Source of the DNA: Chromera velia
Lineage: Eukaryota > Sar > Chromeraceae
DNA: 17,379 bases
Reading direction: 5' to 3'
Assembly: GCA_018398765.1 (NCBI GenBank)
Contig: JAHBMJ010002623.1
Span: 1 to 17,379, forward strand
The translations under genes and the position numbers were made by a program. Shown piece after piece: positions 7,931-16,492 of the stretch; within the stretch, counting starts at the first letter, position 1, and the number at the start of each line of letters is the position of its first letter. Below the pieces are notes generated by a model that was given only the letters and a program-made list of their open reading frames with translations, was not told where the DNA came from and did no database searches.

Positions 7931-10474
7931 CTACAGATCCACGCCGCTCTCCTTTCTCCTTTCCCTGTCCCCAGACCTTTCTCGGTCTCTACCCCTCTCC
8001 CTTTCCCGAGACCGCTCTCGATCTCTGCCCCTCTCTCTCTCCCGAGACCTCTCGCGATCTCTGCCCCTCTCTCTCTCCCAAGACCTCTCGCGATCTCTGC
8101 CCCTTCCTTCCTCCCTCAAAACACGCTCCTTGCCCATCTTGTCCCTGTGATCCTCCCGCCTCCAGTCACGCGACCGCACGTGAGGGGGATCTCTGCTGTC
8201 CCTCCCTGACCCCCATGCACCCATGTCCTCTCTGTCTCCTCCCCTGTAATCTTGACGACCATCTCTCATTCTGTCACCGTGCTCTCTCTCTCGCCGTCTT
8301 TCGAAGCTGCCGCCACCCCGCCGGTCGGTCCGTTCATCACTTTCAGGAAGTTGAAACCGACGTGATGAATGGGTATGCGGCGAGCGAGATCTGGAGCGGT
8401 GCGAAACTTTGTATTCTCCCCCCATTTCCTCTTGCTTTGTGTCTGTGCCCCTCCAATGCTCAGGAAGAGCGCGGCGTTCTCCGTACGGGGGGGAACGGGA
8501 AGATGGATCTCGACGACGGTGGCTTCTGGCGTGCTCTTCTTCTTCGTTGCTGGAGGAAGAAGAGGAAGCGGGAGAGGGAGATCGACCCCGTTTGCCCTTT
8601 CCTTTCTTTTTCTTCTTGTGTTTCTTGCTTTTCTTTTCTTTCTTGCTCTTTTTCTTTTTCTTTTTCTCGGCCGCCCCCCCTGCCGCCTTCTTCGCGTCTC
8701 GGTGGGCGTCTGAAGGCTGAACGAAGTGGCCTGCATGCAGAAAAAGATGTGAAAGGGAAGAAAAATGAAATAATGAATGGATTTGATCACACCAGCTTCG
8801 CGACAGCGCGTGGGTGCGCCAGGGAAGAAGACACACAGGCAATTGCCGGATGGTTTCGACACACACAGATACGGTAGTCCCATGAATCGACACTGAAGAT
8901 TTTACACTCTGCACGTACATACATCTCAATCAATCAATTCCTCACCATCAGATGGGCAGATACTCCTGAATGGAAGACGGGTCAGACGAAAAAGCTTTCT
9001 GTCGGTCCGAATGACTGACTGACCCTCCGTTCCCTCCTCGGCTTTCAATTCGATTTTGATTCCACTCCTGCAAGAAAAGAAAAAAGAGAAATAGATGACC
9101 ACAAAGCAGAAAAAACAAACTTCCGAACTCTGACACAGACAGAAAGAGCTTGTTCCTTTTAACGTGTGTTCTGCAGTAAAAGTGTTGCATCTCCTTCCTG
9201 CACAAAGTGTTGCATCTCCTTCCTGCACAAAAGTGTTGCATCTCCTTCCTGCACAAAAGTGTTGCATCTCCTTCCTGCACAAAGTGTTGCATCTCCTTCC
9301 TGCACAAAGAGAGGACGAGGCGGAGAGAGGCTCGACCGACTTCGGTTTGACTTGAATCGATCGAAGAGGCAACACAGTGACTTTCTTTTCGGTGTTTCTT
9401 TCCCCAGTCTCACCCAGTGAAAAGAAAAAAGGGAAAGCGGCTCACGATGAAGAGGAAGAAGCCACTGCGCCCTCGCCTTCCTCCAGCTTTACGTCTTGGC
9501 CCTTGTCCTCCTTCTTCACAGGCAGCAACCCGAGGAGCTGCACACAATCATCGTATGCGTTTGCTTTCATACAGAATAATATGAAAGTAAATATCTGTAT
9601 GAAAGTAAACACAACCCGAGGAGCTGCACACCATCATCGTATGGACACCGATCGAGCAACACAGAAGAATGATCATGCAGCGCAAACGAAAAACTGGACA
9701 CTTCCTGTCACTGACCCGCTCTGGAATGCAATTCAACACTGCAATGCAAATGTACCCTATTGACACAGCTCCATGCAGAACCTCGCTTAGTTTGTGTGAG
9801 TGTCATGCACTGCACGACCGCCTTCACAGCACTGACCTCTCGCTTCTGCTCAACCGTAAGGGCTTCTGACCCCCTCAGCATGAGCCGCTTTGGCTTCACT
9901 CCCCTGCAAGCAGGTATGTCGCTCATTGTGAGCGAAAACGAACAGATGAGTGTGCAGAAAGTCTGCTGCAACAGAGACGGAAAGCCAGAATGAGATAACA
10001 GAAGATCGATGCCTGCGTTGAGCACTGGTGTCTTTTTCGTCTTCCTCCACTACTTCTCTACAATGAGAAAACAAGAAAGTGCCATGAACGAAGTAAGCGA
10101 AAGATATCAAGACTGACAGCGCCTCTTGCATCAGTTCCTCCTCAAAGGCTTTCACGACTGCCAACTCGTCGTCAACCTGCCGCTGTTTTTCTTCGGCATC
10201 CTCGTTTTTTCCCTGCTGCCACCAGTCGTTCTTGTAGTACTGCCCGAACTTGCCCATCAACCCGATCTTCACCGAGTGACCTGCGACGTGCACATCAACA
10301 AAAGAATCAATAGGTCCGTGTGCCGACTCGTTTGGCAAGAAGATAGACAGATCTCCTCTTACCCAAGTAACATTCGCGATCTCCATACTTCTGATCCTTG
10401 ATTGAGTCCCATTTGAATTGCTCCAGACCTCCACGGGTTCCCTCCCGAGGCGGCCCGTCCCATACGTCCACCAT
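7931..10474 (-). CDS. MMTAG2-family protein (multiple myeloma tumor-associated protein 2 homologue), six exons
   Basis: Minus-strand exons are 10474-10363, 10280-10118, 9903-9837, 9537-9446, 9067-9024 and 8730-7931, giving 1278 nt and 425 residues. All introns are GT-AG with matching phases (1, 2, 0, 2, 1). The N-terminus carries the family signature: RGGLEQFKWD at 14-23, YLGHS at 36-40 (exon 1/2 junction), a tryptophan/lysine segment to about 60, then a Glu-rich helix ending EALGVKPKR at 90-98, and LLGL at 115-118. Lys-rich clusters follow from about 182, then a Ser/Arg/Asp/Glu tail with four 12-residue RERERGRDRERS-type repeats at about 366-415. Human and plant members share the first about 100 residues and the basic tail; the family is nuclear and its biochemical role is poorly known. 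The start is the ATG just before VDVWDGPP. Exon 3 to 4 is the least certain join, because the family usually has more residues between these blocks. Confidence 0.85.
7966..8110 (-). repeat. 36-bp tandem repeat encoding the RS/RE tail of the MMTAG2-like protein
   Basis: About four copies of a 36-bp unit (CTCTCGCGATCTCTGCCCCT followed by CTCTCTCTCCCGAGAC on the plus strand) encode a 12-residue Arg/Glu/Asp/Ser repeat near the C-terminus. Copies differ by few bases, so this part is likely to vary in length between strains. Arg-Glu/Arg-Asp/Arg-Ser dipeptide tails are typical of nuclear RNA-processing proteins. Confidence 0.85.
9181..9308 (-). repeat. 25/26-bp minisatellite (5 copies) inside intron 4 of the MMTAG2-like gene
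   Basis: Copies start at 9181, 9206, 9232, 9258 and 9283 and differ only by one A in the spacer. On the coding (minus) strand each reads TTTGTGCAGGAAGGAGATGC followed by AACAC. Each copy therefore presents a TGTGCAG|G that resembles a 3' splice site. All three minus frames are open through the array, so inclusion would not necessarily be terminated at once. Confidence 0.95.
9526..9643. repeat. 32-bp direct duplication flanking a 54-bp hairpin-forming segment at an exon boundary
   Basis: 9526-9557 and 9612-9643 match at 31 of 32 positions. The first copy spans the real intron 3/exon 4 acceptor of the MMTAG2-like gene; the second duplicates that acceptor (GTGCAG|CTCCTCGGG on the minus strand) 86 nt upstream inside intron 3. 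The 54 bp between carry a perfect 11-bp inverted repeat, CTTTCATACAG at 9564-9574 and CTGTATGAAAG at 9595-9605. Use of the upstream acceptor would lead quickly to a stop. Confidence 0.9.
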
Positions 10475-11122
10475 CTGTCTAACAGGTGCGGCTTAAATCA
10501 ATTAAAAAAACAGGTACAACAGAGAAGAGAGAAAATTCGAAGGGCCTCGCTTTTGGTGAACAACTACGACTTCAAATTTGTTTCCTCGCGCTTCGGTGTG
10601 CTGTCTGGTGACCTCTTCCGTCGAAATGTCAGAGCTGCGAAGATTTCCAGGTACCTGCTGTATCACTAATCCGAGCTGTCTTGTCTAAATCTCTTCGATC
10701 AAGGATCGTCGGAAGAGCTAGGCAGTCTTTGTGCCCTTGTGTTGGACTGGGCTGGACCGTTAGTCATAAGTGCCCCCCATGCAATGGCATGCATACAGTG
10801 GTCTTTCCGGGGCCGTGGTCGCCCGTGCATCCGTTTGAATTCGGTTTCCGGGGACACGCGCAAGATGCACTCATAATCGGGTACTAAGCTGGACGTCTCC
10901 GAGCTCCTGCTGGAACACCTCGCCTTCTCCTACCTCATCCAAAGACCTGATCGACACTGATGTGTAAAGATCAGTGAGTCCAGTCGCTTTCGAATTTCGG
11001 AAGGCAGGTTCCCTCTCGACACACGCTGCTCCATTCTCTGAGCAGTCCCGCGTGTCGACATTGACACTGGCTCCTTTCGGCTCTCAAATTATCTTTCCCT
11101 CACCAGTCTTTTTTCGAAGCCG
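10475..11122. promoter_or_regulatory. Shared divergent promoter region of the MMTAG2-like and DUF760 genes
   Basis: This 648-bp gap separates the two start codons, which point away from each other, so it must hold both 5' UTRs and probably both promoters. No clear TATA box or named motif is recognised. Short open frames exist but resemble nothing known. A poly-A/AATTAA patch at about 10500-10513 lies just upstream of the minus-strand start. The sequence CTGTTAGACAG immediately before that ATG could be a 3' splice site of an unseen 5'-UTR intron. Confidence 0.45.
11016..11058 (+). promoter_or_regulatory. Long hairpin in the presumed 5' UTR of the DUF760 gene
   Basis: TCGACACACG (11016-11025) pairs with CGCGTGTCGA (11049-11058) with one mismatch. 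CTGCTC (11026-11031) pairs with GAGCAG (11040-11045), leaving an 8-nt loop and a 3-nt TCC bulge. The 3' foot lies 64 nt before the ATG at 11123. It could be an RNA structure, a DNA-binding palindrome or a relic of a small inverted repeat; the sequence alone does not decide. Confidence 0.5.
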
Positions 11123-12801
11123 ATGACAAAAATGATGTTGCTCCTCGGCGTTCTCTTCTTTTTTTTGGGCCTTACTGAATCATTTCGGTTGGGCAATGAT
11201 GTTTTGAGGTTGATGGACGGCCGGCAGAGTGCTTCCGGTGTTGGTTTCTTGAGGTCCGGGAGACGAAAAGTGTTCAGCAGTCTCTCCATGAACGCGATTC
11301 TTCCTCCGGAGGGTGGGGGTGGACTCAGTTCGTGGTTGGGGGACGGGGATGATGATGGAGATGATGACGGGGAGGGTTCAGTACTGGATGAGTACAGGGG
11401 GGGGAGCATGCCTTGGGACGTGCAAATGGGGAAAATCAAGGGGCAAATGGGGAGCAAGATCTTCCAGTCATCCGGAAACCCTTATTTTGACATTGTGTCG
11501 AGAATCTCTCCAAACGAACTCATAGGTCGTTTTGCTGATGTAGCCCCTCGGCATGTGCAAGAAGCTGCGAAGTTAACGATCGTGGAATTGATCGGAAAGT
11601 TGCAGGACTTTGCGTTGGAGACGACAATTCTGACCACAACCGAGAAGTTGGGAAGTCTGTGCTTCCAACTACAGATGACTGGGTACATGCTGAAAAACGC
11701 AGAGTACCGAATCTCTCTTGCCGAGTCTCTGCAAGCGATCCCGGTAACACTTCCGTCTCGAAACGAGACAATGAAGGAGCCGGTGTTCGTAAGCAAGACT
11801 CTTGCAAGCACTCCCGTCTCTGGCAAGATTTCTCTTCATGTCAAGGACGGGAGCACGATGGAGGTGGACGCAGCCGACTACGTCTCTGAGCTGAAGCATG
11901 AGGTGTCGGCTTTGCAGCAGATGCTGGCGGAGTCAAAACTGGAGACGGAGAACGCAAAAAAAGGGAAGAAGGCTGATGGCAAGGGGGGGCGGAAGAAAGG
12001 GTCCGATTTGCTGCAGTACATCCGATCGATGCCTGAAGCACAAATGTCGGCATTGACGGACAACATCAGTGAAGATGTACTGGAGGCCATGAAGAAGGTC
12101 AGTCAGTCTCTGGTGGTACAGTTGTTTCCGACTTCATCTCTTCCTGTGATCTGACAAACTTTCTGTGTATGTGGTAGACTGCCTATTTTGTTCTGAATTC
12201 AGTTTTGTTCCCTGCTTCTCAGTCCTTCCTTTCAGCTGTTGCTTACCGTGTGTCTCCCTTGGCGCCTCTTTCTGCAAGTGTCCTTCTGCTTGATTCTTGA
12301 GTCCCTCTTTCCTCCCATGCTTGCGTCCATGCCTGTCACATGTCCAATGCGTGGGTTTTGCCTTTCCCTTCTCCCCCTTAGTGTCTTTCTCTTTTGCTTG
12401 TCTGTCTGTCGGTCTGTCTGCCTGTGTGCCTGCTTGTTGTCTGGGTGGTTGTGTTGTTCTTTTGTCTTGCGTTCTCACTTACGTTCTGTCTGTCTGTCTG
12501 TCTTTTCTTTCTTTCTTTCTTTCTTTCTTTCTTTCCTTCTTTCTTTGTTTTCTTTCTTTAGTTCGTTGTTGTCTGTTGTGTTCATGAAGAGAAAAGAGGG
12601 AGAAGAAACAAGCACATGGTCTGTCCGTCTGTCTTCGGACCCCCTGCCCACTTTGTCTGAGTTGTCGTGATGTTGTTTTGTCCTTGTTGCTTTCTTTCTT
12701 TCTGTCTGTCTGTTGTGTTCATGAAGAAAAGAAGGGAGAAGAAGAAACATATAGTCTGTCTTCGGAACGAAAGGAAGTGAAAAGACAAGAAAGGACGATG
12801 C

Positions 12802-12856
<55 letters not shown>

Positions 12857-14641
12857 TCTTTCCTTGTTGGGTGACTGTTTTTGAAAGCGAAAAAAGACGT
12901 CGTGTGTGCCTTCTGCCTGCCTTGCCGTGTGAAGGAAGAACAGACCCCCCAGGTGCTCATCTTTTCGCCATTCTAATATGAAACGGCTTCTGTGTCACAA
13001 AACCCTCCTGGCTGGTCATTTTCGTATTACTAGTCATCTTTCCCTCCAAAGAAAGGAAGAGCTTACTTGCAAGTCTTCATCGAGACCCGTGACCTCCCTC
13101 TCCCTTGCTCTCCCACACGCACACACGGATACTCACAAGCACAGGCATGCGAACACACATGCTCACAGACACCGATGCAGACAGACAGATCCCAAGAGAA
13201 GACCACCCGCCTCTCTGTAGACGGAAGGCAAAAAGGAAACCCGATAAGAAGAGCGAAGAGCAACTTGTTTGACTTTTCGGAGGAAGGAATCCAAGAAGGA
13301 AATCCTCCCCACAGGACAGAACAAATCAGGGAAGAAAAGCTGCCGACGAAAGCGAAAGGGTCGACGCCCGAATCAGTGAAAGGGAATGGAAAGAATCGAA
13401 CCTGCCGAGGTAGCGGATCGGCCAGTCTACAGGGTGCGGATCGGAAAGAAGGAGGTGTCAAGCACAGAAACACAGTGTCCGAAAGGAAGAACAGAACGCG
13501 AAAAGTATTTAAGAAGAAGAATTGAAAGAAATGGATGGCTGCCTGTCGGTCCGAAAAGACGTAACACAGTCCCTCTGTCGGCCTGCCTGCCTGCCTGCCT
13601 GCATTTCTGTTAGTTTGTCTGTCTACACTTTTCGGGCCCCCTACCCGCATTGTCTGAGTGGCTGTGTTGTTCTTTCATCTTTGCTTCTCTCTCTCTCCCT
13701 CTCCCTCTCCCCCCTTCTCTCCTTTCTTTCTTTCTTTTCTTTCTTTTCTTTCTTTTCTTTCTTTCTCTTTCTTTTCTTTCTTTTCTTTCTTTTCTTTCTT
13801 TTCTTTCTTTCTCTTTCTTTCTCTTTCTTTTCTTTCTTTTCTTTCTTTTCTTTCTTTCCTTTCTTTCCTTTCTTTTCTTTCTTTCCTTTCTTTCCTTTCT
13901 TTCCTTTCTTTCCTTTCTTTCCTTTCTTTCCTTTCTTTCCTTTCTTTCCTTTCTTTCCTTTCTTTCTTTCTTTTCTTTCTTTCCTTTCTTTCCTTTCTTT
14001 CCTTTCTTTCCTTTCTTTCCTTTCTTTCCTTTCTTTCCTTTCTTTCCTTTCTTTCCTTTCTTTCCTTTCTTTCCTTTCTTTCTTTCTTCCTTTCTTTCTT
14101 TCTTTCTTTCTTTCTTTTCTTTCTTTTCTTTTTGTCTGTTGTGTTCATAGAGAGACGGAGGGAAAAGAAGTCATATAGCATCTCTGTTCGTCTGTTTGAG
14201 CCAAGGGAAGGACAAGAAGACAAAGAAACAACATATGGTCTGTTCGTCTGTCAGTTGATTTGACAGGAAAACGAAAGAAAAAAGAAGATATGAAGTCATT
14301 TATTCTGTCTGTGCAAGTCTGGCTGTGTCTATGTAGCTCTCTTTCCCCGACTTTCAACTGCATGCCTTTACTCCCTGCTCCCCTTTTTGAAATGCGCGCC
14401 GAAACTACCCATGTGTACTCACAATTTCGATTGTGCGTGTGAGTGACTGTTGCAGCTTGCCAATGCGGTTGTTGAGGGTCAAACAGGTCCAAGCAACTCA
14501 GGCGCAGGGCAGGCAATCCTTCAGCAGACAGGGACGGCCATGGTCCAGCTGTGCATGTGGCAGTTGGCTGTCGGGTACAACTTGAGGGAGCTGGAGGTTC
14601 GGAATGACCTTCGAGATTCCATGTCTCGATTCAAAAGGTGA
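11123..14641 (+). CDS. Plastid-targeted DUF760-family protein, two exons
   Basis: Exon 1 is 11123-12097 and exon 2 is 14456-14641, joined in phase 0 (AAG|GTCAGT donor, TGTTGCAG acceptor), giving 386 residues. Residues 1-20 form a hydrophobic signal peptide (MMLLLGVLFFFLGLTES) followed by F and a basic, Ser-rich transit-like stretch up to about residue 55. This is the bipartite leader used for complex red plastids, with the mature chain starting near NAILPPEGG. An Asp/Gly-rich linker follows. The first DUF760 block runs from about 119 (NPYFDIVSRISPNELIGRFA) to TGYMLKNAEYR at 186-196. The second block starts at LLQYIRSMP (about 296), crosses the junction as AMKK|LANAV and ends with QLCMWQLAVGYNLRELE. 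Plant members include chloroplast proteins such as the UV-B-induced At3g17800; the molecular function is unknown. A Lys/Gly-rich insert at about 275-293 separates the two halves. If the intron is retained the frame ends at 12154 and loses the second block. Confidence 0.87.
12483..12553. repeat. (CTGT)n/(TTTC)n microsatellite
   Basis: Short GTCTGTCTGT words are followed by about 50 bases of TTTC units. This is the first of three pyrimidine tracts in the intron that are each followed by the word GTCTGTTGTGTTCAT. Confidence 0.85.
12801..12857. repeat. Perfect (CTGT)n microsatellite
   Basis: This is an uninterrupted CTGT tetranucleotide array of about 13 units within the DUF760 intron, and a likely length polymorphism. 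Confidence 0.95.
13684..14133 (+). repeat. 450-nt uninterrupted polypyrimidine tract (TTTCTTTCC)n
   Basis: Every base from 13684 to 14133 is C or T on the sense strand. It begins as CT/CCCT, becomes TTTC/TTTTC, then a regular CCTTTCTTT array over about 13855-14090. Such homopurine-homopyrimidine mirror-like DNA can form intramolecular triplexes. It lies about 320 nt before the exon 2 acceptor. Long Phe/Leu/Ser and Lys/Glu/Arg frames across it are artefacts. Confidence 0.98.
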
Positions 14642-15120
14642 CCGATCGACTGCTCTTTCGATTGATCGATCGATCGAGAACAAGGATCGATGAGACTTGC
14701 AAATCGAGAAAGAACCGGTGCGTGCATGCTCTTTCTTTGGTCAGCAGAGCAGGAAAACGGGCGACGCTGATCAGTAGTTCTCCTCTTCTCCGCTTTCTTG
14801 TCTCCCGATTTTATCAGGCGTCTGTTTTGTTTCCGTGTCGCGCTTTGTTTTGCAGTCAATCGTATGGCCGTCGATTGATGCGTTTCGTACTCCTCTTGCG
14901 ACAGATTGATTTGTTTGTTTTGCTACAGGTCCTTCGATATAGTGCAGTGTAATTCATTCAATTTCTTTGCAAGAGCGTGTAAATTTAAAGCAAAACAGTG
15001 TATGGTCGACGAGGGCTCGGATAGCTTGTATGTTTATTGTAAAACAGACTAAAAATCAAAACTTTGAATTTTAACTTATTGCATTTACCTCCATGCAGTT
15101 AGAATATCAGTGGGTTAACT
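14642..15120. other. 3' flank of the DUF760 gene
   Basis: The segment opens with GATC-rich words (GATCGATCGATCGA at about 14660-14680). A possible alternative terminal exon at 14856-14952 is described under findings. The rest is AT-rich with no gene recognised and no AATAAA-type signal that I would trust. Confidence 0.4.
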
Positions 15121-15439
15121 CGTTAATCATTATGGCATCATTATAGTGACTATAAAATCTTCATAATCATTATGGGTGGTCTTATAAAAAAAATGAGAAT
15201 TTGAAGGAGTTTTACAGTCAAAAAGATTCATCTTTATGAGACAAATCAACTCGTTTAAACCGTTTTTGGATAAATTCCGTGATTTTTGGGTAAGAAATCG
15301 GCTTCCAAAGTTAGGTGACCCCCCATTAGGATTAGGATTAGGATTAATGTCCGTACCCCCCCGACACTCTAAGCTGTTCTTAAAAACATTTTTCAAGATT
15401 GAATTTTCAGCGGCATTTAATTTCAAGTTAGGATTTTTG

Positions 15440-15473
15440 AGCGGCGGCACCGTTTTGTACTATTTCGTGCCGC
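15440..15473. repeat. Hairpin with GC-rich 8-bp stem
   Basis: GGCGGCAC and GTGCCGCC are perfect reverse complements separated by about 17 nt of T-rich loop. The direct repeat GGATTTTTGAGCGGC overlaps its left arm. Confidence 0.7.
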
Positions 15474-15859
15474 CAAAATTTATTCCACTGTACACGTATG
15501 CACCCCACTGTTGCGCTGCCTTTACGGAGCACCGCGCGGCCCCAGAAACCACGGCCCTGGCATGCCTTTTTGTATGCAGGCACGGTGTTTTTCTGAGGGC
15601 CCATCAGGCCGTGACGTGCAGGCTCAAACGGCAACTGCGCAATACCTCAGAGGGCAGCGTAGTCGCACATGCTCACTCAGTTTGCGAATCATGCAACGGG
15701 TGTATCACGTGTTGTTCAGGTCTATGACGTATACGAAATTCAGGAAATAAATCTGAACGTTCAGGAATCTGCACAGCAAATCGAGAAAAAAAAAACTTGT
15801 ACGTTGGTCACTTTCTCTTGTCCATTCCTTTTTGATCGTCTCACCCCCTCTCTCAAACG

Positions 15860-15984
15860 GACATAGGCTCTGCTTGCGGCACAGCTTTTCAAGATATAGG
15901 CCGCGTCTGCGGCGCAGCTTTTTAAGACATAGGCCGCGCCTGCGGCACAAGACATAGGCCGCGCCTGCGGCGCGGCCTTTCAAG
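15860..15984. repeat. 33-bp GC-rich minisatellite, about 4 copies
   Basis: Units starting with GACATAGG or GATATAGG lie at 15860, 15893, 15926 and 15951, giving periods of 33, 33 and 25; the third unit lacks the 8-bp CTTTTTAA-type tail. The core is CCGCGCCTGCGGC, itself a palindrome-like word. Confidence 0.92.
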
Positions 15985-16045
15985 AGTGGATTTTTGAGCG
16001 GCACAAAATTTTAAGTAGCCTTGAGTGTCAGGGGGGTAAATGTCC

Positions 16046-16492
16046 AGAGGATTAGCCTCCCGCCCCAATGCCGAATGTCCGACGTGCGGCTTCCAGGGAA
16101 AGCGCCTAGACGCATCAGACCTCCCTGGCCGGCCCGCACAGGTCTAGCCTGTGCCGCGAACGGATCACATTGAACAGTCAATCACCTGCGTATGTATGCG
16201 ACAGGGCTCACTCCATTCCAAAGCAGGGTTTGAAAGGGCTATAATCATTATGAAATCCAGAGTCCTTAATTACATGTGGGGCGCGCTTCAAAAACCCAGT
16301 AGAAACCCAGCAGAAACCCAGCAAAAACTCTTCTACAGCAGAAACCGAGCATATCGATTCTTCTCTCGTTCTTGAGAGCCTCCATTTGAGCCTTTTCTGA
16401 CTGTGGCTCATTTCAGCCGTCTTCTCATCACTTCTCTCCTTCTGAGTCTCTTTTCTTTCTTTCTTCTGCGCTTAGAGGGCAGCAGTAAAGTC
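16046..16492. other. 5' flank of the right-hand gene
   Basis: It holds a perfect 7-bp hairpin (GCACAGG at about 16137, CCTGTGC at about 16148) and a short triplicated GAAACCCAGYA word at about 16299-16323. No gene is seen and no promoter motif is recognised. Confidence 0.4.

Larger units (their letters stand above)
12098..14455 (+). other. 2358-nt intron of the DUF760 gene, repeat-filled
   Basis: The boundaries are GTCAGTCAG at 12098 and CTGTTGCAG at 14447-14455. The intron contains T/C microsatellites, (CTGT)n, a CA/GACA-rich patch (about 13110-13190), a composite repeat in three copies and a 450-nt pyrimidine run. Open frames at 13063-13650 on either strand lack start context, splice sites or domains and are not called. 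Its length contrasts with the 82-378-nt introns of the neighbouring gene. Confidence 0.8.
15124..16253. mobile_element. Probable non-autonomous mobile element or nested repeat block
   Basis: TAATCATTATGG occurs at 15124 and again at 15164, and ATAATCATTATGA at 16241, flanking about 1.1 kb. Inside are an imperfect inverted repeat (15348-15384, GTCCGTACCCCCCCGACACT..., against 16008-16045), a direct repeat GGATTTTTGAGCGGC at 15431 and 15988, and a minisatellite. A 163-codon plus frame across 15236-15727 has no recognisable domain and runs through these repeats, so it is not called. Boundaries and class are inference; no target-site duplication was confirmed. Confidence 0.4.

Noticed and set aside
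7789-8877. 362-codon plus-strand open frame
   Set aside because: It is the antisense shadow of exon 6 of the MMTAG2-like gene; the minus strand has the family motifs, matching splice phases and the RS tail.
8948-9413. Minus-strand frames of 84-149 codons with repeated MQHF/CNTF motifs
   Set aside because: They run through intron 4 and its 26-bp minisatellite. The phase-consistent exons 4 and 5 explain the coding signal; the frames are kept only as an exonisation possibility.
12098-12154. Extension of DUF760 exon 1 to the stop at 12154
   Set aside because: The extension begins exactly at a GTCAGT donor and loses the conserved second half of DUF760, which is found in phase at 14456.
13063-13650. 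Opposite-strand open frames of 152-195 codons within the DUF760 intron
   Set aside because: No recognisable domain, overlapping frames on both strands, low-complexity CA/GACA content.
13522-14263. 200-codon Phe/Ser/Leu frames and a 182-codon Lys/Glu/Arg frame on the other strand
   Set aside because: Translations of the pyrimidine microsatellite inside an intron.
15325-15345. Telomere-like ATTAGG repeats
   Set aside because: Only three units, internal, and inside a repeat block; not enough for an interstitial telomere claim.
15236-15727. 163-codon plus-strand frame
   Set aside because: Crosses an ATTAGG triplet run, a hairpin and element-internal repeats; no domain recognised.
16040-16150. 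Possible tRNA or small RNA in a GC-rich hairpin-containing stretch
   Set aside because: No cloverleaf, no A/B box pair and no T-loop motif; only one 7-bp hairpin.
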